64,000 nucleotides of DNA from Paracoccus tegillarcae (GCF_002847305.1 NZ_CP025408.1:480001-544000), one strand, 5' to 3'. Shown: positions 1 through 10,025, counted from the stretch's first letter. Notes: generated from the sequence alone by a model not told the origin. Program-made: numbers and translations.

Positions 1-874
1 CATGTACGAAAAAACGCGTCGGCGATGTGCAGACTTGGCCCGCGTTGCGGTATTTGCGGATCGCGCTGCTGGTTGCCGCCTTCTCGACGTCGGTGTCTTC
101 GCAGACGATCACAGGGGCATGGCCACCCAGTTCCATCAACACCCGGGTCATGTTTTCGGAGGCCAGCGTCGTCAGGTGGCGCCCGATGGCCGTCGATCCG
201 GTGAACGCGACCAGACGCACCGGATCTTGCCGGATCAGGTGATCCGAAATCTCAGCGGGCTCACCAAAGACAAGGTTCAGCACGCCTGCAGGCAGGCCGG
301 CATCGTGAAACGCCTGAACGATATGCATCGCGCCTGCCGGTGTTTCCTCGGCCGCCTTGAGGATGATTGAGCAGCCAGTTGCCAGTGCGCCGGCAATCTT
401 GCGGCAGGGCTGGCTCATCGGGAAATTCCACGGCGACAGGCCCAGAACAATGCCGACCGGTTCGTGATGAACAACATAGCGCACGCCGGGTGCGGACGGG
501 ATCACCCGACCATAGGTGCGCATCGCCTCGCCCGCGTCCCATTCCAAAAACTCACAGCCGCGGATCACCTCCAGCCTTGCCTGGGGCAGCGGCTTGCCGT
601 GTTCTGCGGTGATAGAGCGGGCGATTTCTTCCTGCCGGTCGCGCAAGATCGCCGCAGCCCTCAGCATGATGTCGGCGCGCTTACGCGGGGCTGTACGTCG
701 CCAGACGCGAAACCCCTCATCTGCGGCACTCAAAGCATCGTCCAGGTCTGAAATTCGGGCAATAGGAAGGCGGCCGATCTCTGCCTCCGTCGCGGGGTTG
801 ATGACCGACAGATTGTCTGCCGTCTTGCGCCATTCGCCGCCGATATAGAGTTTCAGATCCGGATAACTGCTCAT
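1..874 (-). CDS. NAD(P)-dependent aldehyde dehydrogenase, C-terminus beyond window edge
   Basis: Oxidises an aldehyde to the carboxylate with NAD(P)+. The visible 291 residues carry the superfamily hallmarks: PWNFP (Asn150), the cofactor lysine in ILKAAEETP (Lys173), FTGSTAIG around 225-230, the general base in MELGG (Glu248) and the nucleophile in GQVCTSP (Cys282). The closest general type is succinate-semialdehyde or 2-aminomuconate-semialdehyde dehydrogenase, but the substrate cannot be read from sequence. ATG at 874 follows GAGGG with a 4-nt gap. The last roughly 190 residues lie off the left edge. It reads away from the LysR gene, and a LysR-type site lies 81-101 bp upstream, so it probably belongs to the LysR regulon. 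Confidence 0.93.
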   Translation of the reverse strand, partial: MSSYPDLKLYIGGEWRKTADNLSVINPATEAEIGRLPIARISDLDDALSAADEGFRVWRRTAPRKRADIMLRAAAILRDRQEEIARSITAEHGKPLPQARLEVIRGCEFLEWDAGEAMRTYGRVIPSAPGVRYVVHHEPVGIVLGLSPWNFPMSQPCRKIAGALATGCSIILKAAEETPAGAMHIVQAFHDAGLPAGVLNLVFGEPAEISDHLIRQDPVRLVAFTGSTAIGRHLTTLASENMTRVLMELGGHAPVIVCEDTDVEKAATSSAIRKYRNAGQVCTSPTRFFVH

Positions 875-954
875 GGTGCCCTCGCAAGGTCGTGTTGCTG
901 ATGGGCAGGGTCACATTAGGCTGGCCATCACATCAACGCAATTGAACAAATACT

Positions 955-975
955 GGTATCCGATTGCGTGATATC
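955..975. promoter_or_regulatory. LysR-type operator, GGTAT-N11-ATATC
   Basis: GGTAT (955-959), 11 bases, ATATC (971-975) is an imperfect dyad with the T-N11-A core of LysR-family sites. It sits in the 109-bp gap between the aldehyde dehydrogenase start and the 3' end of the LysR gene. It matches the dyad at 2782-2802 in all but one arm base and has the same spacing. Binding by the adjacent LysR protein is inferred. Confidence 0.5.
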
Positions 976-983
976 AGAGCCTG

Positions 984-1937
984 CTACGCTGGCTGGAACT
1001 CTTTGGCCGCAACCTGCAGGGCGTCGAGAAAGGCGCTTCCTGCCGGAGACAGGCTGCGTTCACCCCTGTAGGACACGCCGACTGGCCCGGCACCAAACGG
1101 GACAGCCCAGTCAATTCTGGTCAACAGCCCGCTTTCGATATCAAGGGATGCGACATGCGCGGGCAGCAGTCCCACGAAATCATGGGACCGCAGCAGCGAG
1201 CGATTGGCGAGATAGGATACCGATTCAATTGCGGTGGCAGGCACATACTGCCCTTGCCGGACGAAATACTGATCCGTCTGCCGCCTGAGGGTGGTTTCAA
1301 CCGGGGGCAGGATCCAGCCAAATGGCATCAGCTGCTCGAACGACACATTGGCGACACCGGCCATCGGGTGCTGATTGCCTGCGACAGCCATCACCTGCTC
1401 GTCAAAGAACTTGACCTGCTCGATCCGCGAGCGATGCCTGTGGCTGGGCAAGCGCCCGACAACCATGTCAATCTCACCCGACAGCAGTGCGGGCATCAAC
1501 ACCTCGTTCGTTCCCTCGACGATCTTGATCGCGACATTGGGCCGGTCCCGCAAAAGGTGCTCGACAGCGATGGGCAACAACCCGGGCGAGGCCGCAAGCA
1601 AGGTGCCGACAACGACCCGCCCGCTATTGCCTTCGTTCAGATCATCCAACTCCTGCGCGGCGTTCGATACCTGCGAGAATATCAGCTTGCCATGCCGGAT
1701 CAGGGCCTCGCCATAAACCGTAGGAACGACCCCCCTATTGGTCCGCTCGAACAGCTTGACCTCAAAATCCAGCTCGAGGTCCTGTATCATCTTGGTCGCG
1801 GCAGGTTGCGAGATGCTCAGATTGCGCGCGGCATTCTGAATGTTGCCATGCTGGCCCACGGCGACAAGCAACCTCAGCTGGCGCAGCTTTAGCCGGGTCA
1901 GGGCGCGATCGAGGATGCGGGTGTGATTGGATGCCAC
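984..1937 (-). CDS. LysR family transcriptional regulator
   Basis: 317 residues, the usual length for the family. A winged helix-turn-helix lies at about residues 18-77 (with AARNLSISQPAATK), followed by a periplasmic-binding-protein-like effector domain from about 95 to 310. The start is GTG at 1937, preceded by AGGGG with a 7-nt gap. It lies 11 nt after the aspartate dehydrogenase stop, so the two are probably co-transcribed, which would make it autoregulatory if it binds the dyad at 2782-2802. It has some resemblance to the GbpR/PcaQ-type subgroup. The likely inducer is the substrate or an intermediate of the surrounding catabolic cluster, but that is inference. Confidence 0.95.
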   Translation of the reverse strand: MASNHTRILDRALTRLKLRQLRLLVAVGQHGNIQNAARNLSISQPAATKMIQDLELDFEVKLFERTNRGVVPTVYGEALIRHGKLIFSQVSNAAQELDDLNEGNSGRVVVGTLLAASPGLLPIAVEHLLRDRPNVAIKIVEGTNEVLMPALLSGEIDMVVGRLPSHRHRSRIEQVKFFDEQVMAVAGNQHPMAGVANVSFEQLMPFGWILPPVETTLRRQTDQYFVRQGQYVPATAIESVSYLANRSLLRSHDFVGLLPAHVASLDIESGLLTRIDWAVPFGAGPVGVSYRGERSLSPAGSAFLDALQVAAKEFQPA

Positions 1938-1948
1938 GTGTCAGCCCC

Positions 1949-2731
1949 TCAAGTGATGATGGCCGCGTGGCGGCGTTCGATGGCGGCAATGACGCTCATT
2001 GCCGCAAGGGCGGAACTGCGCGGATTTTCCGGCAACGGTTTGCCCTCGATCCGAAAGGTAAAGCTGCCAAAGCTGCCCGATGCCTGAATTTCGTGAATGT
2101 TGGCGGTGACATCGGGATCGGCGATGAGCCTGACCTTGGTAAGATCGAACCCCATGCCTGCGATCGCCACGGCGGCGGCAACATTCGCATTCTTGGGATA
2201 GTCCCTGGCCGCTTGCCGCGCGGTGCCATCAAAATGCATCTCGGCCGAGCGCAGATTTGTCAGGTCGATGCGGTCTTCGGCTGGTGACCCCAACCAGCCC
2301 TCGGGCGGCTTGCGGCCCGTATAGGTGACATCCGTCAATCCGCCCACCCGTGCGGCCTGCAGGCAATCAAGCGCGCCGATGGCCCCGCTGGCAAGATGCA
2401 GTTGCCCGCCACCCGCCCGAGCCGCCGCCGCCAGATCCCTCTCCAACTCGGGGTCGGAAAGTGCGCCCACCGATACTGACACCAGATCAATGCCTCGCCG
2501 CAGGATGGCAGCCCCGTGTTCGACAAGGGCTGCGTGCCCGGCACAATCGACCATCAGGTCAATATCATCCGGTAAATCAGACACCTTCGTCACACGCAGG
2601 ACGGGCTCATCGCCCGGCGCCTCCCCCCGCGTCCGGCGAACCAGCATCACATGCGGACCAAGCCCCTGCGACCCAAGCTTTTCGGTCACATACTGGCCAA
2701 TGGCCCCTTCGCCGATCATTCCGATTTTCAT
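1949..2731 (-). CDS. nadX: aspartate dehydrogenase-like NAD(P)-dependent oxidoreductase
   Basis: Members of this family oxidise L-aspartate to iminoaspartate or run the reverse reductive amination. The 260-residue protein has an N-terminal Rossmann fold (GMIGEGAIGQ at 4-13) and the C-terminal aspartate-dehydrogenase domain with YPKNANVAAAVAIAGMGFD and the following NIHEI. ATG at 2731 has GGGAG with a 6-nt gap. It is divergent from the DapA-like gene and 11 nt upstream of the LysR gene. Since it sits in a catabolic cluster, its role may be in imine or amino-acid conversion within that pathway and not in NAD synthesis; no nadA or nadC is visible. The family call is firm, the physiological substrate is not. 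Confidence 0.85.
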   Translation of the reverse strand: MKIGMIGEGAIGQYVTEKLGSQGLGPHVMLVRRTRGEAPGDEPVLRVTKVSDLPDDIDLMVDCAGHAALVEHGAAILRRGIDLVSVSVGALSDPELERDLAAAARAGGGQLHLASGAIGALDCLQAARVGGLTDVTYTGRKPPEGWLGSPAEDRIDLTNLRSAEMHFDGTARQAARDYPKNANVAAAVAIAGMGFDLTKVRLIADPDVTANIHEIQASGSFGSFTFRIEGKPLPENPRSSALAAMSVIAAIERRHAAIIT

Positions 2732-2781
2732 CCAGGTCTCCCAACAGTCCTCACCCTATAGCAGGAAACTCTGGGCCCCTT

Positions 2782-2802
2782 GGTATAGAAATTTTGAATA
2801 CC
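2782..2802. promoter_or_regulatory. LysR-type operator, GGTAT-N11-ATACC
   Basis: A perfect 5-bp dyad, GGTAT (2782-2786) and ATACC (2798-2802), separated by exactly 11 bases. It sits in the divergent nadX/dapA-like promoter, 51 bp from the nadX ATG and 91 bp from the DapA-like ATG. An outer CTGGG/CCCAG pair (2771-2775, 2801-2805) flanks it. It matches the site at 955-975, suggesting that the LysR protein at 984-1937 binds both. Confidence 0.55.
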
Positions 2803-2892
2803 CAGTTCACTCCAATCCGATTGGCATCAGGCGGCAAACACACCCTTAGTGGGGCATATCACCCGTGCAAAAGACCCATCGGAGCCGCTCTC

Positions 2893-3846
2893 ATGAAGTA
2901 TGAAAAACAGGACGCCAAAGCCTATGCGCGTGAGAATATGCGCGGCATCTGGGCAGCGGCACTGAACCCGTTTGACGACAATCTGGCGCTGGATGAGGCC
3001 GGGTTGCGCCGCAATATCCGCCACTGGATCGACGATCTGGGCATCGAAGGGCTGTTCATTGCCGGCAAGCAGGGCGAGTTCTGGTCAATGACGCTGGACG
3101 AGCGCAAGCGCAACATGACCGTTGCCGCCGAGGAATGCGGCGACAAGGCCGGGACGATCATGTCGATTTCGGATCAGAACGTCAGCACAGTGCTGGAATT
3201 GGGCCGCCACGCGCAGGATTGCGGGGCGGACTATGTGGTGGTGCATGCGCCCATGCTCACCTTTTGCCATGATCGGGACGAGGTGTTGTACAACTATTAC
3301 AAATACCTGTGCGATCGCCTGGACATCGGCATCGCGATGTGGAGCCACCCCGACAGCGGTTATCTGATGCAGCCCGAAACCTGCGCGCGGATTTCCGAGC
3401 TTACCAATATCATGGCCATCAAATACTCGGTCCCGCGCGAAATGTATGCGCGTCTGACCAAGATGGTCGGCGACCGGATTCTCGTCTCGACGTCGCAAGA
3501 GGATGACTGGCTGGACAATATCGAAGAACTGGGCTGGCAGCTTTATCTGTGCTCTTCGCCGCCCTATCAGTTGCAAACGACAAACGACCGCCGGATGCAT
3601 GAATATACCGAACTGGCCTTTGCAGGTAAGTTCGATCAGGCGCGGCGCGTGCGCGACAGTCTGGAACCGGTACGCGCGGCGATCCGCGACACCAAGCCCG
3701 GCGGGAAACCCACGGCGCATGGCAAATATTGGCAAGAATTGCTGGGCCAGGTCGGCGGGCGCGTGCGCCACCCGATGCTGGAACTGACGGACGCGGAAAA
3801 GACCGCGACCAAGGCAGCGTTCGAAGGTTGCGGCCTGCGGATTTGA
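2893..3846 (+). CDS. DHDPS/NAL-family class I aldolase (DapA-like)
   Basis: 317-residue TIM-barrel lyase of the dihydrodipicolinate synthase/N-acetylneuraminate lyase family, which works through a Schiff base with pyruvate or a 2-oxo acid. The Schiff-base lysine is Lys177 in IMAIKYS. The GTTGE-type loop appears as AGKQGEFWSM (57-66). The segment that in true DapA reads YNIPxR is here MWSHPDSGY (149-157), so the catalytic tyrosine motif is missing and lysine biosynthesis is unlikely. A normal dapA exists at 62846. Hydratase-aldolase enzymes of aromatic pathways belong to the same family. It is divergent from nadX with a LysR-type site between; ATG at 2893 is followed closely by the EamA gene. 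Confidence 0.85.
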   Translation: MKYEKQDAKAYARENMRGIWAAALNPFDDNLALDEAGLRRNIRHWIDDLGIEGLFIAGKQGEFWSMTLDERKRNMTVAAEECGDKAGTIMSISDQNVSTVLELGRHAQDCGADYVVVHAPMLTFCHDRDEVLYNYYKYLCDRLDIGIAMWSHPDSGYLMQPETCARISELTNIMAIKYSVPREMYARLTKMVGDRILVSTSQEDDWLDNIEELGWQLYLCSSPPYQLQTTNDRRMHEYTELAFAGKFDQARRVRDSLEPVRAAIRDTKPGGKPTAHGKYWQELLGQVGGRVRHPMLELTDAEKTATKAAFEGCGLRI

Positions 3847-3856
3847 TGCATCGCAC

Positions 3857-4741
3857 ATGAGCGGCCAAGGTTTTGCGCTGCTTGCAGCCCTTTTCTACGG
3901 GATGGCCGGCGTCACGATTGCCAAAGGCAGATCCACCGCGCGCGGCGACAATGGCGTGTTTCTTTCGGTTCTTGTGACCGCATGCATGTCGGGTGGCTTG
4001 TGGCGTCTGCAGGGACAGACCGACGCCTCTGATCTGCTCGCCTCAGATGCGCTGATCCCTGTTGCAGCCTTCATCGCCGCGGGAATGTTCTCGATGGTCA
4101 TGGGGCGGACCACCATGTACCGCGCGACGGAACAGATCGGCCCGGTGGCAACCAGCCTGCTGCGCCGACTGACGCCGGTTTTCGCGTTGCCCATCGCCTT
4201 TCTGATCCTGGCCGAGGTGCCGACCTGGGGGACAGTCCTCGGCGCAGCTTTGGTGATTTGCGCGATCCTGATCCACATCGGCAGACCCACCCTTGTATCA
4301 AAAGGCGCGGTAGATGCTGGCTGGGCGATGGGCGTCGCGTCGGCGGTCTTTTACGCCCTGTCCTACGCGCTTCGCAGCTATGGGCTGGATCGCATCCCGG
4401 ATGCGGCCATGGGCACATTTATCGGCGCACTGGCCGGCCTGCTCTGGATGCAGGGCGCGGCCGCTTTGGGGCCAAAACCGCGCGCGCGATTGCACCGGCT
4501 ATACGTGGACCAAGGGCGCTGGCACTGGCTGACCGCAATAACGCTGAGTGGCGGGCAGTTGTGTCAGTTCTTTGCGCTTAAATCGACATCGGTCGTGGTG
4601 GTCGCCACCCTCGGGTCGCTCGAGGTACTTTTCACCGCTTTTCTGGGCCACGCACTTCTTGGCCGCACGCGGATCGGACAAGCTCGCATCTGGCTGCCGG
4701 CGGGCCTGGCAGCCATAGGAACCGCTCTGCTGATGTTGTAG
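3857..4741 (+). CDS. EamA/DMT-family membrane transporter
   Basis: 294 residues with about ten hydrophobic segments in two EamA repeats, typical of the drug/metabolite transporter superfamily of the inner membrane. The N-terminus reads FALLAALFYGMAGVTIAKG and the second repeat starts near residue 155 with GWAMGVASAVFYALSYALR. It begins 10 nt after the DapA-like gene and on the same strand, so it is likely co-transcribed. Members usually export amino acids or metabolites; here it may relieve build-up of a pathway intermediate. The substrate is unknown. Confidence 0.9.
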   Translation: MSGQGFALLAALFYGMAGVTIAKGRSTARGDNGVFLSVLVTACMSGGLWRLQGQTDASDLLASDALIPVAAFIAAGMFSMVMGRTTMYRATEQIGPVATSLLRRLTPVFALPIAFLILAEVPTWGTVLGAALVICAILIHIGRPTLVSKGAVDAGWAMGVASAVFYALSYALRSYGLDRIPDAAMGTFIGALAGLLWMQGAAALGPKPRARLHRLYVDQGRWHWLTAITLSGGQLCQFFALKSTSVVVVATLGSLEVLFTAFLGHALLGRTRIGQARIWLPAGLAAIGTALLML

Positions 4742-4856
4742 GAACCGCTATCATGAAAACTGATATCTACATTCTTAGAAACAAATATTTCGTGGCCGCA
4801 AATTCCCCTACGCTTTCAGCTAGACAAGACCTTCCATGCGGCAACGGAGCAAACAC

Positions 4857-6445
<1,589 letters not shown>

Positions 6446-6467
6446 GACGAGAGGTCGGAACGATCCC

Positions 6468-6490
6468 GGGGCGCAACGCACTTGCGCCCC
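6468..6490 (+). terminator. intergenic hairpin between dctP and dctQ
   Basis: A perfect 9-bp stem GGGGCGCAA/TTGCGCCCC (6468-6476, 6482-6490) with a 5-nt loop, followed by GTTTTC. It lies in the 66-nt dctP-dctQ gap and probably stabilises or partly terminates the dctP message. The same stem sequence recurs in the hairpin at 62789-62821. Confidence 0.65.
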
Positions 6491-6511
6491 GTTTTCATGG
6501 GAGAATCGGAT

Positions 6512-7048
6512 ATGCTGGGCAGGGCTTCTGCAAACTGGGCACGCGTTGAAATGGCGCTTGCAGCGGCAATGGCCGCCGCAATCACGCTGCTGATCCTTTT
6601 GAATGTCGCAACGCGCAGCCTTGGGGTCGCGCTCTTTTGGGTCGATGAACTGGCCATCTATGCCATGGCGTGGATGACATTCCTGGGCGCCTCGGCAGCC
6701 CTGCACTATGGCCACGCGGTCGCTGTCACCATCCTGACGGACGTCCTGCCGCGCACCATCAGGACAGGGGCGGCGATTTTGGCGGATCTGATCGTGCTGA
6801 TCTTTGCCTTGTTCATGATCTGGTTCTGCTGGCGCTGGTTCTCGCCATTGGAACTTGCGCGGCAGGGATTTGATACCAAGGCCTTTCAAGCGGCCACCTT
6901 CAATTTCATCTATGCCGAACCGACGACGACCTTGGGGATCAAGAAAGCCTGGGTCTGGAGCGTGATGTGGTTCTTTGCCCTCGGCGCAACCCTGCACAGT
7001 CTTGCCAATCTGTTTGACCGTAGCGATCGTGCCAGAGGCGCCCCATGA
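6512..7048 (+). CDS. dctQ: TRAP transporter small permease (DctQ family)
   Basis: 178-residue inner-membrane protein with four predicted hydrophobic helices, the standard size for the small TRAP subunit. ATG at 6512 (MLGRASANW) follows GGGAGA with a 7-nt gap; the upstream in-frame codon at 6482 lies inside the dctP hairpin and is not used. The WVDELAIYAMAWMTFLGAS segment is typical of DctQ. Its stop overlaps the dctM start (ATGA at 7045-7048), so the two permease subunits are translationally coupled. Confidence 0.92.
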   Translation: MLGRASANWARVEMALAAAMAAAITLLILLNVATRSLGVALFWVDELAIYAMAWMTFLGASAALHYGHAVAVTILTDVLPRTIRTGAAILADLIVLIFALFMIWFCWRWFSPLELARQGFDTKAFQAATFNFIYAEPTTTLGIKKAWVWSVMWFFALGATLHSLANLFDRSDRARGAP

Positions 7049-8304
7049 CACCACTTATCTTTGCGTTCAAACTGCTGATCGCGGTGCCGGTGGCGTTGGT
7101 GCTTGCTCTGACGGCAATCTGGTACATCTGGGAAAGCGGCAACACGGTCCTCTACGACAGTTTTGCCCAAAAGATGTTTGCGGGCCTCGAAAACTACGGG
7201 CTGCTTGCGATCCCCCTGTTCATGCTGACCGGTGAAATGATGAACGAGGGCGGCATGACCGGCAGGCTCATCAACGCGGCCCGTGTCTTCGTGGGCGGGT
7301 TCCGGGGCGGTCTGGCCTATATCAACCTGCTCGCCAATATGTTCATGGCCGCAATTATCGGATCGGCGACGGCGCAAATCGCGGTGATGGCGCGCGCCAT
7401 GACGCCCGAGATGGAGAAAGAGGGCTACGACAAGGGTTTTGCCGCCGCCACGACTGCCGCCGGCGGGCTGCTGGCCCCTGTCATCCCGCCCTCGATGATG
7501 TTTGTCATCTACGGCGTGTTGGCCCAGGTTCCCATTGGCGAAATGTTCCTGGCTGGCATTCTGCCGGGCCTCTTGCTTGCCAGTTCCTTCGCGGCTGTCA
7601 TCGCATTGATTGGCTTTATTCAAGGGTTTCCCAAGGGCGACTGGTTCACCCGCAAAGAGGCAATCTCGGCACTCTTGGCCTGCCTGCCTGCTGCGCTGAT
7701 CCCCATCGCGATCATCGGCGGGATCCTGTTCGGAATCGCCACGCCGACCGAATCCGCAGCCATCGCCTCGCTGATCGCCTTTCTTGTAGGCTGGCTGATC
7801 TACGGCGAATTAAAGCCGCGTTCGCTGCTGGAGATGTTCCGGCGCACTGCCGTGAACGCGTCAATGATCGTGTTCATGATCGCGGCGGCAAACGTATTTG
7901 GCTGGGTCATCATCTACGAGGCTCTGCCGCAGAAACTGGCGGCCCTGATCACAACCGTCACCAGCGATCCCTTCATGTTCCTGCTGATCGTCAACGTGAT
8001 CTTGCTGCTGGTCGGCATGCTGATCGACGGCATTGCGGCCGTTATTCTGATCACGCCAATACTGCTGCCCATCGCGATGAATGACTACAGCATCAGCCCC
8101 TATCAGTTTGGCGTTGTCATGTGTCTGAACCTCGTGCTGGGCCTGTTGACCCCACCTGTCGGTGTCGGTCTCTATATCGCCTCTTCGATGAGTGGTGCAT
8201 CGCCGGGCCGCATCCTGCGTTCGCTTTGGCCGTTCTTGCTGGCGGTTGCAGCAATCCTGGTCTTGCTCAGCCGGTTTCCAGCGATCTCCACGGCGTTGAT
8301 CTAG
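7045..8304 (+). CDS. dctM: TRAP transporter large permease (DctM family)
   Basis: 419-residue ion-transporter-superfamily permease with about twelve membrane segments. It forms the sodium-driven transport path with DctQ. Family features visible are GLENYGLLAIPLFMLTGEMM near the N-terminus, AAATTAAGGLLAPVIPPS (about 132-149) and LGLLTPPVGVGLY near the C-terminus. It overlaps dctQ by 4 nt and ends the operon; a strong bidirectional terminator follows at 8396-8421. Confidence 0.95.
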   Translation: MTPLIFAFKLLIAVPVALVLALTAIWYIWESGNTVLYDSFAQKMFAGLENYGLLAIPLFMLTGEMMNEGGMTGRLINAARVFVGGFRGGLAYINLLANMFMAAIIGSATAQIAVMARAMTPEMEKEGYDKGFAAATTAAGGLLAPVIPPSMMFVIYGVLAQVPIGEMFLAGILPGLLLASSFAAVIALIGFIQGFPKGDWFTRKEAISALLACLPAALIPIAIIGGILFGIATPTESAAIASLIAFLVGWLIYGELKPRSLLEMFRRTAVNASMIVFMIAAANVFGWVIIYEALPQKLAALITTVTSDPFMFLLIVNVILLLVGMLIDGIAAVILITPILLPIAMNDYSISPYQFGVVMCLNLVLGLLTPPVGVGLYIASSMSGASPGRILRSLWPFLLAVAAILVLLSRFPAISTALI

Positions 8305-8395
8305 CGCCTGCAGTGGCTGGGCGGTTCAGGCCAACCGCAGTCGAACGATGAACGCGCGCTTGCACGATCAATGACGGAGGCAGCAAAACGCAAAG

Positions 8396-8421
8396 GCGCG
8401 GCCCGAAGGCCGCGCTTTTTT
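8396..8421. terminator. bidirectional rho-independent terminator (dctM / rpsI)
   Basis: An 8-bp stem GCGCGGCC/GGCCGCGC (8396-8403, 8408-8415) followed by six T on the plus strand. Read on the minus strand the loop is a UUCG tetraloop and the downstream bases are T-rich (CCTTTGCGTTTT). It lies between the convergent ends of dctM and rpsI and can serve both. Confidence 0.85.
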
Positions 8422-8467
8422 CGTTGGTGCTTCTGGATCAAAACCATCCAGAACGGATCTGCAAAGA

Positions 8468-8986
8468 TCAGCGCTTCGAGAACTGGAAGCTACGGCGAGC
8501 CTTGGCCTTACCGTATTTCTTCCGCTCGACCACGCGGCTGTCGCGGGTCAGGAAGCCGGCGGCTTTCAGCGCGGCGCGCAGGGTCGGTTCATGCAGTTGC
8601 AGCGCCTGGCTGATACCGTGCTTCACGGCGCCTGCCTGGCCGGACAAACCGCCGCCCTTGACGGTGGCCTGCACGTCATACTGACCGCTGACGCCGGCAA
8701 CCTCGAAGGGCTGGCGCAGGATCATCTGCAGCACCGGACGCGCGAAATATTCGCTCATGTCCTTGCCGTTCACCATGACCTTGCCGGAACCGGGGCGAAC
8801 CCAGACGCGAGCCACGGCATCCTTGCGTTTGCCGGTCGCATAAGAACGACCCAGATCGTCGCGCTTGGCCTCGTACAGCGGCGCGGCGGCGACGGCGTCA
8901 GCAGGGGCGTCGGCAGTGGCGGTATCCGCCGCGCTGCCCGCAACGGCCGATTTCAGTTCGTCGAGAGATTTGATGTCTTCAGCCAT
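8468..8986 (-). CDS. rpsI: 30S ribosomal protein S9
   Basis: 172 residues from ATG 8986. A GTG two codons upstream overlaps the rplM stop, but the GGAG sequence is better spaced for the ATG. Residues 44-172 are the S9 core ([20 protein letters not shown] to the C-terminal [11 protein letters not shown], the tail that reaches the P-site tRNA). The first 43 residues are an Ala/Asp-rich acidic extension that most bacterial S9 proteins lack. Co-transcribed with rplM. Confidence 0.97.
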   Translation of the reverse strand: MAEDIKSLDELKSAVAGSAADTATADAPADAVAAAPLYEAKRDDLGRSYATGKRKDAVARVWVRPGSGKVMVNGKDMSEYFARPVLQMILRQPFEVAGVSGQYDVQATVKGGGLSGQAGAVKHGISQALQLHEPTLRAALKAAGFLTRDSRVVERKKYGKAKARRSFQFSKR

Positions 8987-8988
8987 AA

Positions 8989-9453
8989 TCACGCGCTCCG
9001 GGTGTTCTTGGCGTTCATGGACTTGACGTCCAGAACTTCGGGCTGCTGTGCCTCATGCGGGTGCTCGGTCCCGGCATAGACGCGCAGATTGGTCATCTGC
9101 TGCTTGCCCAGTTTGTTGCGGCTGATCATCCGCTCGACCGCCTTGGTGACGACGCGCTCGGGATGCGCACCTTCCAGCAATTGGCGTGCGGTGCGGTGCT
9201 TGATGCCGCCCGGATGGCCAGTGTGCCAGAAGTATTTCTTGTCATCGCGCTTGTTGCCGGTCATCTGCACCTTGTCGGCGTTGATGATGATGACGTTGTC
9301 GCCCATATCCATGTGCGGAGTGAAGGTCGGCTTGTGCTTGCCGCGCAGCCGGTTGGCGACGATCGTTGCAAGGCGGCCCAGAACGATGCCCTCGGCGTCG
9401 ATCAGGATCCACTTCTTCTCGATCTCCGCCGGTTTAGCGGTATAGGTTTTCAT
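8989..9453 (-). CDS. rplM: 50S ribosomal protein L13
   Basis: 154 residues, full length for L13, which binds 23S rRNA early in 50S assembly. Conserved segments include [36 protein letters not shown] and the [12 protein letters not shown] region. ATG 9453 is preceded by AAAGGGA. It is the first gene of the rplM-rpsI operon and has a good promoter at 9492-9520. Confidence 0.98.
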   Translation of the reverse strand: MKTYTAKPAEIEKKWILIDAEGIVLGRLATIVANRLRGKHKPTFTPHMDMGDNVIIINADKVQMTGNKRDDKKYFWHTGHPGGIKHRTARQLLEGAHPERVVTKAVERMISRNKLGKQQMTNLRVYAGTEHPHEAQQPEVLDVKSMNAKNTRSA

Positions 9454-9491
9454 CTTGCGTCCCTTTGATGGGGGTAAATTCGAGATGCAGC

Positions 9492-9520
9492 TATATCGTG
9501 AATATCCACGACCCCGTCAA
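9492..9520 (-). promoter_or_regulatory. sigma70-type promoter of rplM-rpsI
   Basis: On the minus strand TTGACG (9520-9515), 17 bases, GATATA (9497-9492). It lies about 40 bp upstream of the rplM ATG in an AT-rich intergenic stretch. Confidence 0.65.
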
Positions 9521-9568
9521 GCGACATGATGCTTAATTACTCAAGCAAAATCAGCATCTTAACAAATA

Positions 9569-9582
9569 GGTATTTAAATACC
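9569..9582. repeat. 14-bp AT-rich palindrome
   Basis: GGTATTTAAATACC is a perfect palindrome 6 bp beyond the thioesterase stop, in the 134-bp gap before rplM. It may serve as an operator or as part of the thioesterase 3' end; nothing else identifies it. Confidence 0.4.
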
Positions 9583-9587
9583 CCACT

Positions 9588-10025
9588 CTAGCCCCCTGAA
9601 TTCGGGCGGTTCTGAGGAATCGAGTAGGTCATAGAGCAGCGGGCGACCGGCTGATCCTGCCCGTCCGAAAAGATCAGCGCCTCCCCTACGGCCAACACCC
9701 GCCCCAATTTGAGGATCCGGCATTGGGCCAGCAAATCGCACCCGGCCTCGGGTTTGCGCATGAAATCGATGCTGGCATTGGTCGTGACCGCCAGCGCGAC
9801 CGGACCGATGCGCGACAGAATGGCCGTATAGATCGCCAGATCCGCCAAGGCGAACATCGAAGGCCCGCTCACGGTTCCGCCGGGCCGCAGATGCGACTGG
9901 TTGACCTTCAACCGCGCGACCAGAACCTCATCATCAGCCGTATCGACGATAAATTCGCCCGCTATCTGCTGAAATTCGCGCGCCAGAAACGCATTCAGCG
10001 CATCTGCATCCATTGTCAGACCCAT
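9588..10025 (-). CDS. PaaI-family hotdog-fold thioesterase
   Basis: 145 residues, single hotdog domain. The family segment HLRPGGTVSGPSMFALADLA contains the G-x-x-S/T-x-P and the acidic residue used in acyl-CoA hydrolysis. I use ATG 10025 (MGLTMDADAL) after a GGGGGG run; a TTG at 10043 would add six residues. It is divergent from an enoyl-CoA hydratase, so a role in acyl-CoA turnover is reasonable, but the substrate is unknown. Confidence 0.85.
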   Translation of the reverse strand: MGLTMDADALNAFLAREFQQIAGEFIVDTADDEVLVARLKVNQSHLRPGGTVSGPSMFALADLAIYTAILSRIGPVALAVTTNASIDFMRKPEAGCDLLAQCRILKLGRVLAVGEALIFSDGQDQPVARCSMTYSIPQNRPNSGG

